Under the pieces are notes generated by a model. That model made no database searches. It had not been told where the DNA came from and saw only the letters and a list, made by a program, of their open reading frames with translations. A program made the position numbers and the translations under genes. 64,000 nt of DNA from Rhodoblastus sp963828185 (lineage in GTDB: Bacteria; Pseudomonadota; Alphaproteobacteria; Rhizobiales; Beijerinckiaceae): the NCBI GenBank assembly GCA_963828185.1, contig CAWHDV010000015.1, positions 1 through 64,000 on the forward strand, written 5' to 3'. Shown here piece by piece: positions 46,437 through 53,972 of the stretch; position 1 is the stretch's first letter; every line of letters begins with the position of its first letter.

Positions 46437-46445
46437 ACATGATAC
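46431..46445 (+). repeat. GGTGACATGATACGA repeat, copy 2
   Basis: ACGGTGACATGATAC joined directly to TGGAATGGACCCC, so the right arm is replaced by an IS3-type end. Opposite orientation to copy 1. Confidence 0.75.
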
Positions 46446-46450
46446 TGGAA

Positions 46451-46608
46451 TGGACCCCAAAGTTGAGACACGGTTAAATGGGTGACATAGCTTCCGAGGA
46501 GGATGCATGTCGGAACCGTCGCCGCGTTATTTTTCGAACGAGTTCAAGGAAAAGGTCGTCTTGCGGCTTGAGAGCGGCGAGAAGATCGCGGGAATTACGG
46601 TGACATGA
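46451..46608 (+). mobile_element. IS3-type element left end with truncated orfA
   Basis: TGGACCCCAAAGTTGAGACA resembles an IS3-family terminal repeat. ATG 46507, after a strong GAGGAGG, encodes MSEPSPRYFSNEFKEKVVLR then LESGEKIAG, the start of the helix-turn-helix OrfA transposase. Similarity ends where repeat copy 3 begins; the stop codon (46606-46608) lies inside that repeat. The rest of the element is missing. Confidence 0.65.
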
Positions 46609-46620
46609 TACGAATTCCCG
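46589..46620 (+). repeat. GGTGACATGATACGA repeat, copy 3 (with perfect inverted arms)
   Basis: CGGGAATT (46589-46596), 16-base core ACGGTGACATGATACG, AATTCCCG (46613-46620). The eight-base arms are perfectly complementary. The site replaces the rest of the IS3-type orfA. The stretch 46621-46860 that follows holds no gene I can support. Confidence 0.85.
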
Positions 46621-46858
46621 AAGCCGGCGGGCGCCGCCGAGCAACCATCATCTTCCGCTGCGTCATGATGCGGCTTGCCTTGACCGTAAGCATTTCGTAG
46701 CGTCCGGCCATATTTTGGGCCTGGCCGGGGGAATTTGCGGATGCGAAATTTCAGGAGTGATCCGAATATCCGGGCGGTGGCGCCTCGCGCCGCCGATCCG
46801 CGATCCCGACTCCGCATAAGCCTTCGACGCAAGCTCGCAAAAGGCCGTTTTTTAATTA

Positions 46859-46890
46859 GGGATTTCGTATCATGTCACCGTAATCCCCAA
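46859..46890 (-). repeat. GGTGACATGATACGA repeat, copy 4 (compensated arms)
   Basis: Minus strand GGGGATT, ACGGTGACATGATACGA, AATCCC. Relative to copy 3 both arms have changed in step (GGGAATT/AATTCCC to GGGATT/AATCCC), which preserves pairing. Left border of the segment holding the 46961 gene. Confidence 0.8.
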
Positions 46891-46960
46891 TGGGAAACGC
46901 GATGATCCGGACATTAGGGAAGATCGTATTGGTCCGCCGGGGCAAACCTGGGGCGATCAC

Positions 46961-47656
46961 ATGAAATTGCTCCGGACATTCGGTTATGTGGTGTTGGCGT
47001 TGCTCGCCCTTTGGCTGTTCGTGTTCCCGTCGGCATGGCTGCATTACAAGCTTTCGGTCGATGTAGACGACAATGGCGTCATGCGCCGAGGCGACGGCGT
47101 GATCTTCGTCTGGTTTCAGTCGCAAGGTCCTCTGTTAATTGACAACACGCCACAATGGACGATTAAGCCCTCGGGCGAAGCCTTTGCGGTCGATCTTGGA
47201 CCGCGCGGAGCTTTTTTTGTGCTCCTGTCGCAGGACCACGACAGACCTGCATCGTGCGACGCCGGCCGTGGCGCTCTGGCTTGCTATTTCAAATTTTATG
47301 TCAACGATCTTCCCAATGGATTAGTCTCGCTTTTGAAAGTCACCGCCTTCGCTTTTAGCGGCGCGGCGCAGGACCTCACGCCGGACCAATTACCGCTGCT
47401 GGTGCGGTTTCGCGACATCAACGATCCTGCGACGGTCGAAAGGGTAGATCCTGACCGCCTTGAATTGAGCTTTGGGCCGGGCGTCAAAATCGTCCGCGTG
47501 CGGGTGGAGCTCACCAGCGCGCGGATGACGACCGGTATTGCACGGCGCTTGCCCTGGCTGAATAAACTGGATGACAGAGTACTCAGCGGTAAACGGTATG
47601 GCGAAGTAGTGTCATTGTCAGATAAGTTAAATATAACAGATTTAGAGAGGAAATGA
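46961..47656 (+). CDS. Hypothetical protein with N-terminal membrane anchor
   Basis: 231 residues. MKLLRTFGYVVLALLALWLF spans the membrane; the rest is extracytoplasmic, with VWFQSQGPLLIDNTPQWTIK, ALACYFKFYVNDLPNGLVSL, LLVRFRDINDPATVERVDP and a basic end. No family recognised. Bracketed by repeat copies 4 (minus) and 5 (plus), that is by inverted 17-base repeats, with no transposase, like a non-autonomous mobile cassette. GC is lower than the core. Confidence 0.65.
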   Translation: MKLLRTFGYVVLALLALWLFVFPSAWLHYKLSVDVDDNGVMRRGDGVIFVWFQSQGPLLIDNTPQWTIKPSGEAFAVDLGPRGAFFVLLSQDHDRPASCDAGRGALACYFKFYVNDLPNGLVSLLKVTAFAFSGAAQDLTPDQLPLLVRFRDINDPATVERVDPDRLELSFGPGVKIVRVRVELTSARMTTGIARRLPWLNKLDDRVLSGKRYGEVVSLSDKLNITDLERK

Positions 47657-47662
47657 GCATGG

Positions 47663-47690
47663 GAACGGTGACATGATACGATTTTCCCAA
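47663..47690 (+). repeat. GGTGACATGATACGA repeat, copy 5 (compensated arms)
   Basis: TGGGAA, CGGTGACATGATACGATT, TTCCCA: six-base arms again complementary though different from copies 3 and 4. Also the first bases of direct-repeat copy 1. Confidence 0.8.
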
Positions 47691-48082
47691 TTTATTCGCC
47701 CCAATCGCGGTGTCGCGGTGCGCAATTCGATCCAGCCCCCGCGTTCCTCGCGTTCGGAGACTCGCGCTCAGGTTGTGCGCGTTTTTGCGCGCGGCGCAGG
47801 GGTGAAAATTTCCGCGAAAAAGTGAAAAAACACGCGATTTTCGATCGTTTCCACGCAAAATCAGCGTCGATTTGGCGCGATATCAGCCCGTTTTTGCTGC
47901 CGCAACCTGCCGGTTGCGTCTGTGCGCCAAGCCGCTCGGACGGCGGCAATGCGCCGAAAATCAAGCGTCTCACGCCCAAGTGTTTCACGTGGAACATATA
48001 GCGAACACGGCAAATCAAGGCAAAACGGCGCCGCCGCAAAAATTCTTGTTTTTGAAAAAATTCACCTTTTCGCCCGGCGCAC
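47667..48082 (+). repeat. 415-bp direct repeat, copy A
   Basis: Aligns to 48121-48535 at a constant offset of about 455 bases with only scattered mismatches. Order inside: GGTGACATGATACG site, inverted GC-rich dispersed repeat, AT-richer centre (AAAAAACACGCGATTTTCGA), parS-like palindrome, end at CGCCCGGCGCA. Open frames inside (for example the one starting MFHVKHLGVRR on the minus strand) are not convincing genes. Confidence 0.9.
47981..47996. other. parS-like ParB-binding site, copy A
   Basis: TGTTTCACGTGGAACA, one base from the bacterial parS consensus TGTTTCACGTGAAACA. On the minus strand it reads ATGTTCCACGTGAAACA, the MFHVKH signature that parS leaves in overlapping ORFs. Function not proven: no parA/parB in the window. 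Confidence 0.7.
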
Positions 48083-48117
48083 AGATGCGCTGGTGGAAGC
48101 TATTCTGTCGTTGGAGT

Positions 48118-48143
48118 TGCGGTCACATGATACGAATTCCCCA
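48118..48143 (+). repeat. GGTGACATGATACGA repeat, copy 6
   Basis: GCGGTCACATGATACGAATT with one core mismatch (GGTCACATG). First bases of direct-repeat copy B. Arms only partly complementary (TTGGAGTT versus AATTCCCCAA). Confidence 0.7.
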
Positions 48144-48535
48144 ATTTATTCGCCCCAATCGCGGTGTCGCGGTGCGCAATTCGATCCAGCCCCCGCGTTC
48201 CTCGCGTTCGGAGACTCGCGCTCAGGTTGTGCGCGTTTTTGCGCGCGGCGCAGGGGTGAAAATTTCCGGCGAAAAAGTGAAAAAACACGCGATTTTCGAT
48301 CGTTTTCGCGCAAAATCAGCGTCGATTTGGCGCGATTTCAGCCTGTTTTTGCTGCTGCAACCTGACGGTTGCGTCTGTGCGCCAAGCCGCACGGACGGCG
48401 GCAATGCGCCGGAAATCAAGCGTCTCACGCCCAAGTGTTTCACGTGGAACATATAGCGAACGCGGCAAATCAAGGCAAAACGGCGCCGCCGCAAAAATTC
48501 TTGTTTTTGCAAAAATTCACTTTTCGCCCGGCGCA
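48121..48535 (+). repeat. 415-bp direct repeat, copy B
   Basis: Second copy of 47667-48082, separated from it by 38 unrelated bases. Differences are single substitutions and one- to two-base indels. The following 48536-48769 is lower GC and holds no gene I recognise; AACGAGATGAATATCTCGCT near 48621 can form a short hairpin. Confidence 0.9.
48436..48451. other. parS-like ParB-binding site, copy B
   Basis: TGTTTCACGTGGAACA, identical to copy A and conserved although flanking bases of the repeat have diverged. The two sites are 455 bases apart in the same orientation. Confidence 0.7.
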
Positions 48536-48769
48536 GTCGTCTCGGGCGCGGATTTACGCGATCTCGAATGGTTTGGTGCCCCAAGCTGGACAAAGATGCG
48601 AACTCATATCTTATTGAAATAACGAGATGAATATCTCGCTACAGCCGTTCTGTCGACCGCTAGCTCCGGATTCGATTCCTCATTTCGGAACCGAACGCAC
48701 GCTTTGTGTTACGCGTATAACCGAAGCTGCGGTGGTTATGCCCTCCATCGTTGATCACCACGGCTCATT

Positions 48770-49387
48770 TCACTTGTCGAGATCGCGCTGTAGCGCGGAA
48801 TACACACGCGACGCGACGTTGAGCGGATCGCCCGTAGCATCAATCAGTTGGCACACGGGCAGAAGCTCGCAAAGTCGGAGATAACGCGTACGCGCCGCAG
48901 CGAGTTGGTCGGGACGCTCCATCGCATCAGCCACGCCTCCTCTTGCGATTTGTTCCAACGCCATCTCGACAGGCAAATCGAGCACGACGATCGCGTCAGG
49001 CATCGGCGCGACGGAAAGCTCCGCTTCGATCGTTAGAAACAAGCCTTCGTCGCCATCGGCGCGGGGTTGATAGGCAGCTGCTGACAGGAGAGACCGGTTC
49101 TGAATAATGACGAAACCCGGGGTGGCCTTAACGAACGCGAGCGCCGGAGAAATCTTCGCCGCGACATGGTCCTTCCGGTCAGCCGTAAAGAGAGCGCGCT
49201 GCGTCTCCACATCGTCGGTGATCGTCGAAAGGCCTGCTCGGATTCGACGACCATGTTGGCCAAAGCTCGGCTCGTAAAGGATGATGGGCGTAATCCCCTC
49301 GCGCTCAAACCGCCGAGCAAGCAGCGAGAGTTGAGTATCTTTGCCGGAACCGTCGATCCCCTCGAACGCGATGTACTCCAAGGTCAC
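48770..49387 (-). CDS. Thymidylate-kinase-like nucleoside monophosphate kinase
   Basis: 205 residues. P-loop FEGIDGSGKDTQLSLLARRF, then YEPSFGQHGRRIRAGL (place of the TMK REPGGT segment), ADRKDHVAAKISPAL and QNRSLLSAAAYQ (in place of DRYxxSxxAYQ). The catalytic DR motif is thus NR, and REP is YEP, so it is a divergent paralogue rather than housekeeping Tmk. It could phosphorylate dTMP or a modified nucleotide. The ATG overlaps the stop of the AAA+ gene (ATGA). Last gene of a five-gene lower-GC operon. Confidence 0.8.
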   Translation of the reverse strand: MTLEYIAFEGIDGSGKDTQLSLLARRFEREGITPIILYEPSFGQHGRRIRAGLSTITDDVETQRALFTADRKDHVAAKISPALAFVKATPGFVIIQNRSLLSAAAYQPRADGDEGLFLTIEAELSVAPMPDAIVVLDLPVEMALEQIARGGVADAMERPDQLAAARTRYLRLCELLPVCQLIDATGDPLNVASRVYSALQRDLDK

Positions 49388-51907
49388 AGGGTGCTCAACT
49401 CAGGAGGATTACCTCCCTCTGAAGCGCGGAGCTGTGATGCGAGAGCCCCAGCCGCGGCGACTTGAAGTTCCTCGACTGTTTTTCCGCTGATAGGACGTAC
49501 CCCCCTTAACATCTCCTCAACGACAGCAAATTTCACTTTATGATTTTCTTCCTGCACACTGAGACTCTTCGCATGGGCCTCCAAAGCATTGCACACAGCA
49601 GTGAGGAGTCGGTCAATGTCTCCCTTGTCGGCACCCACGAGACCCGTCAATTTGAGGGTGTTTTCGTTCAAGTTTCCAAGGTATTCTTTCAGCCTCTGAA
49701 ATCGTGGGATGATTCACACTGATAGTAAAATCGAATCGTCCGGTGCGTTTGATAGCACTATCAATCTTTTCATCGAAGTTGGTTGCTAAAAAGATGAGGC
49801 ACCGGCACTGATCATGCAAGTCTTGCAATCGCGGCAGCATTGCGGAAGTCGTGAAAGCAGCGATTGTCCGACTTTGGTAAGTGCTAAATTTATTGGGAGG
49901 TGACACGGCTTCGTTTATGACCTGCTTGTCCTTTGAACCTTCAATCACACCGTTCGAGCCCGTGGGCCGCTCGTCTGGCGACGCTTGCGCTGAGTTCGCA
50001 GATACGCTCGCATTTGAGCTCACTATATCATCTTTGACATGCGAACTTTCCTCGCCGCGCGATAGGAAGAACTCCTCAAATTCATCGAAGAAAATGACGC
50101 ACCCCCGTAAGTGATTTAACAGGGCGAAGACCCGATTTGCGCGGGCTTCCATCCTGTCGAAGCCGTCCTCAAAAATCGAGGAAGCGGGAACAGCGATCAT
50201 GGGCCAGCGAAGGATCTCTGACACCTGCCTGACTAATGATGTTTTCCGCGTGCCAGGATCGCCTGGCAAGATGCCCGCGCAGCGATCCCGAGACGGTTGT
50301 TCGCTTGGGTTTCCGTGGACGTTTGCAAGAACCTTCGTGGCGAGGCTCTCAGAGATCGTCGAGCCGACGGTGGGGTCGGTCCAATTGTCTTCGATGCGAT
50401 TTTTCTCGTCTTGCGAGACCGGTTTATTCTTGAACCATCCGTGAGGGGGCAAGTCTGGCCACACAAAGGGACGTTCTGCGGTGCGCGCCCAGCGCTTGGA
50501 GGGCGAGCTAGCTGTATCGTCGATCAGATAGCCCTTCGTCCCGAGTTGAAGGCCGAGTTCTTCGATGACCCGCCTGTTAATCCAGTCGTTCAGTACGCGT
50601 GAAAAACCTTCAAGGAAGTGACATACGATCGCTGTCGCCCAGCCGAGCGTAACGTTGGGCGAGACGGTATGGTCATCTTGCCACCCGTCCAGCTTGGATC
50701 CGCTTGAAGGGGCTTGCCCGCCATTGGAGCTTTTTCTCACAAAGGTTGGGATAACCCCGTTGAGAAAGTATTTTCTCATCATCCCGACGATCAGCGGACG
50801 CGCCGCATCCGGAACTCGTGGCTGGAAATAAAGCCAGCTAAGACAAAGGGCGACTTCATGGCTAGCGATGTGCCAAGGTGTGCTCTTTTTCCTGAACAGC
50901 GGATGGTTGGCCGGCCAACTGCCATTTTCCTGCTGCCCGGCAGCGAGCGCCTCTATGATCGCTAGGCATAGGTCCTTGTCCACGTGTTCATCGTAGATGG
51001 CGTAAATACAGCCAGCGAAAGCCAGCCTAAGAGGATCTTGTCGGTGCCTGGCTCCACGCTGGAAATAGTACGACTGCTCAATCGCGAATGCACGTGCGCC
51101 TGCGACGACCGCATCGAGCCCGTCGATGTCCTTAACGTCGAGCGCGTGCAATGCACGTAGGGCATGAAGGGTCGCGAAGTAATGCCGTGACCCAGCCAGT
51201 CCTTCTTCGAAGCAAACTTCCCCCGCGAACCCAACGCCAGCCGTTCTTGGTTTCGCGGCTTCAGTGATCGCCTCGCGAAGCCGCCGCTCAATCATTTGGC
51301 GGGGGGTATTCCGGTCATATTCCTCATCCTTCTGAATTGGGCCAGGCACAGATTCGTTCGGAGCTTCCGGCTCAAACTCCACGCTCGCTGATGTTCCTGC
51401 AGGCCCAAAGAATGGTTCTACATCCGGCTTCTTGTCGTGAAATCTAGCAAGATAATCTGAGACTTGAAAAAGATCAGCAAGATGGGCTATGTCAAAGGTA
51501 TTGAATTCGTATCGATCTATTTTTTCGCTTTGCTTACGCTGCTTGCGGGCTTCGTAAAATCGCCGTCCCTGCCTTCCAACAGCAAGCCGGCCAACCAGTT
51601 TTTCGAAATCCAAGCACCAGTCGGGTTGTGTCTTCCCCTTGCTAGTGTCCCTTAGACGGTCTGCATAGAGAAGAGCGATGTAAGCTCGTGCAGAGGTAGT
51701 AATGTGAGGCGGAGCGTTTGAGTCTGCCTGCGAGTCCAAATCCTTACGGAACGAGCCGTCCTCTCGTTTGAAGTCGTAGACTGCCTTAGATGCGGTCTTG
51801 GCCCAATTCTCAACCGTGGTCCTTAACAGCACGAGGTCGTCCATGGCCATAATGCCGTCGTGGAGTGGTTTTATCGTTTCGGTGAAAGGCATTTCTGCTA
51901 TTTCCAT
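49384..51907 (-). CDS. AAA+ ATPase with N-terminal toroid-like region (one frameshift)
   Basis: About 840 residues corrected. Residues 1-450 are helical with DGSFRKDLDSQADS and QQENGSWPANHPLFRKK, resembling QxxxGSW-type alpha/alpha-toroid repeats. The C-terminal AAA+ domain has Walker A GDPGTRKTS (Arg where the third Gly of GxxGxGKT is expected), Walker B CVIFFDEFEEFF, sensor FLATNFDEKIDSAI and arginine-finger region KRTGRFDF. An extra A near 49695 shifts the frame; corrected, the tail continues EEYLGNLNENTLKLTGLVGA and ends at 49384, coupled to the kinase gene. Role unknown. Confidence 0.75.
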
Positions 51908-51962
51908 TTGTTGAGCAGTTATTTCTATTGCCGTTATCCAGAAATATTAACCATATCTACGA

Positions 51963-52684
51963 TTACGTTCGCCTCAATTTGAACGACACGAATAGTGGCA
52001 CTCGTGTAGAGCGTCGCACAAGGTCGTTAGCACGGAATCGGGCTTCATACTCAACGCGAGGCACGAATAATTCTTTCATCTCCTCTAGCCTCCAACCAGC
52101 GCGAAGCAGCGCGTTGATATAATCGGGTATCGAGTGTCGGTAGTAGGTGAACGGACCGACTGTACCGCCGATCATAATATCATGTCGTCCGGGTTCAGCG
52201 AGGTCGGCCTCGATCACAAATCGGTCGTCATCCAGCGGTTCGCCAGTGCGGTAGAAGTGAGGATGCACAAGTGCAACGACCAATGAACCCTCGGGCGCGG
52301 CCACTCGGCGCAACTCAGCCGCGGCCGCCTCGAGATTTTCACAATAACAAAGGACGATGCTAGCCACGATTGCGTCGAAGTAATTGTTCGGGTAGGGAAG
52401 TTTGGCGATATTGGCTTCGGCGAACGTGACATCGGCCCTTACGCTATTGGGTTTAGCGATGTCGCAAGCGTGGCGTTCGCCGATTTCCGCTGCTTCGAAT
52501 AGCCACCCGCTCCCCGAACCAGCGTCGGAACGCGGTCATTGCCGCGATCGCCGAGCAATCTGACAACTTCAGGCTTCAGCACCGCATCGCGGATCCATGA
52601 CGAACTGGAGGTCCCCGAGGCGATCTTAGCTCGGTAGAGAGCGCCGCGTTCGTCCCACTCTTCCGTAATGTTAGGAGTCGCCAT
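51963..52684 (-). CDS. Class I SAM-dependent methyltransferase (one frameshift)
   Basis: About 240 residues corrected. N-terminus MATPNITEEWDERGALYRAK. Restoring the frame near 52533 gives VLDAGSGSGWLFEA (SAM-binding motif I), then LPYPNNYFDAIVASIVLCYC (motif II region) and RRVAAPEGSLVVALVHPHFY. C-terminal half includes YYRHSIPDYINALLRAGWRL. Methyltransf_11-like; small-molecule substrate likely but unknown. The start overlaps the desulfidase gene by 14 bases. Confidence 0.8.
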
Positions 52685-53240
52685 GCTGATCGACCTCCGT
52701 AAGGTCAGACAGTAAGTCCCCATCCTGGCGAACGAGCAATGCCTGAAGGTCTCTCTCGATCCGACGTTCCCATTTTGCCGCAACGCCGACGAAAGGGACG
52801 ACCCAGCCACGCGCAAGCATGCCCTTTCTTAATTCTTCAATGAAGATACCCTGGTCACGCACGATGCTGCGGCCCTTATTGAGGAAAGTAACCGCGCATG
52901 CTGGTGAGAAATCGACACCGATCACGGCCAAAATTTCCATGCGAGCCGCCCGCAGGCGTTCCATGTAATCGAGCTGCTCGTCCGCGATACCAGAAGCCGT
53001 CGCGCGCAGGCCGTTGCGCTCATACCAGACTTTGCCTTGAGGTTTTCTACCTAGGCCGCCAGCATCGCACTTCGTTTCTGGGCACGGCATCTGGATAATG
53101 TTGATATCGTTGTCGAGGCAAAATTTAACCACTGGCCGCATCATCGCCGCGTGATGACGAACAACTCCTTCCGCCATTACGCACTGGGCAAGAATGCAGT
53201 GCGAGACGAATACGCATCGCCGAGAACGGATGTCTGTCAC
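52671..53240 (-). CDS. TudS-related desulfidase (DUF523-like)
   Basis: 189 residues. RCVFVSHCILAQCVMAEG, MPCPETKCDAGG and VIGVDFSPACAV carry the Cys positions used by DUF523/TudS proteins to hold an iron-sulfur cluster; TudS removes sulfur from 2-thiouracil. The C-terminal GIFIEELRKGMLARGWVVPF is typical of the branch named after C. difficile CD3072. This points to thiolated nucleobases or a related small molecule. Operon neighbours: Nudix-like protein 3 bases upstream, methyltransferase overlapping downstream. Confidence 0.8.
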   Translation of the reverse strand: MTDIRSRRCVFVSHCILAQCVMAEGVVRHHAAMMRPVVKFCLDNDINIIQMPCPETKCDAGGLGRKPQGKVWYERNGLRATASGIADEQLDYMERLRAARMEILAVIGVDFSPACAVTFLNKGRSIVRDQGIFIEELRKGMLARGWVVPFVGVAAKWERRIERDLQALLVRQDGDLLSDLTEVDQHGDS

Positions 53241-53243
53241 CGA

Positions 53244-53744
53244 TCAACTCGGAATAGCTTCGTATTGTCTGTGAGGAATGAATGGCCTATCGGTGTAACC
53301 CATGATCCAGGCGTAGTCCGACCAAAGTCGCAGACAAAGACCGCAGACTTGCTGTGCGCACCGCACCTCATATTCCTCGGCTGTCAGCCAAGCGCCGTCC
53401 GTGTAATAATGTTCATTAAATCGAGGCTCTTCATGCAGCTCTATTTCATAGAGGTGAAGCGTGACCTCAACACCCATCGGGTTCCGGTCGGAAGAACCAG
53501 ATGTGAGATAGGACTTAACCAGCACCGGGACGCCCCCAAGTCGCTGCGCCGACATCTCATTAAAGAATGGCGCAACGGCATCGAGATTGGTCATGTCTGA
53601 AACTGAGCTGGGATCGTACTGGATCGAGAAGAGACTCCATACGCCAGGGTAGTTCTGCATGTGGTCGGAGCGGCGGACATAAAATGTTGAGCCTCCGGAG
53701 CGGCGCACCCCGATTACAGCGTGGATCGGTTTCCTATCCAGCAT
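53244..53744 (-). CDS. Nudix-fold-like protein lacking a recognisable Nudix box
   Basis: 166 residues. HAVIGVRRSGGSTFYVRRSD and YPGVWSLFSIQYDP look like the first strands of a Nudix hydrolase (R-x-YPGxWxxPxG). But the GX5EX7REUXEEXGU box is absent: VSDMTNLDAVAPFFNEMSAQ occupies its place. Later VTLHLYEIELHEEPRFNEHY and YTDGAWLTAEEYE match Nudix C-terminal strands. Possibly a nucleotide-binding sensor rather than a hydrolase. First gene of the five-gene operon. Confidence 0.55.
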   Translation of the reverse strand: MLDRKPIHAVIGVRRSGGSTFYVRRSDHMQNYPGVWSLFSIQYDPSSVSDMTNLDAVAPFFNEMSAQRLGGVPVLVKSYLTSGSSDRNPMGVEVTLHLYEIELHEEPRFNEHYYTDGAWLTAEEYEVRCAQQVCGLCLRLWSDYAWIMGYTDRPFIPHRQYEAIPS

Positions 53745-53829
53745 TCTGTGCTCCTATCTGGCTCGTACCGCTTGCGCTGGAATCGCAGGCGCAGCTGGAC
53801 TGATTCGCCAGTCTATATGGTTCTTTTAT

Positions 53830-53861
53830 GAATCATTCCTATCGTGATTCGCCGCTGTCAA
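53830..53861 (-). promoter_or_regulatory. Possible promoter/operator of the five-gene operon
   Basis: Inverted repeat GAATCA-N9-TGATTC (53830-53850) about 86 bases upstream of the Nudix-like gene. On the minus strand TTGACA (53861-53856) and AATGAT 18 bases on form a weak promoter that the repeat would overlap. The remainder of 53745-53972 shows no gene. Confidence 0.4.
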
Positions 53862-53972
53862 GCTCAATTTTCCTTGAAGCGCCATTGGTCCCCAAGCTAT
53901 TTATGGGCATGGGCAAAAGTTGAGCAACAGAACGCTCCTTATTTTCAGGCGCCCGCCGCATCAATGTTGACC

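Noticed and set aside
46366..46445. The 10-bp array as a CRISPR
   Set aside because: Units are contiguous, about 10 bases long, with no spacers and no cas genes in the window.
47692..48593. Minus-strand open frames in both 415-bp repeats that contain MFHVKHLGVRR
   Set aside because: The MFHVKH string is produced by the parS-like palindrome. The rest is basic low-complexity sequence with no start signals, and the frames differ by indels between the copies.
48627..48884. Plus-strand ORF overlapping the 3' end of the TMK-like gene
   Set aside because: Half of it is antisense to the kinase gene; no recognisable domain and no ribosome-binding site.
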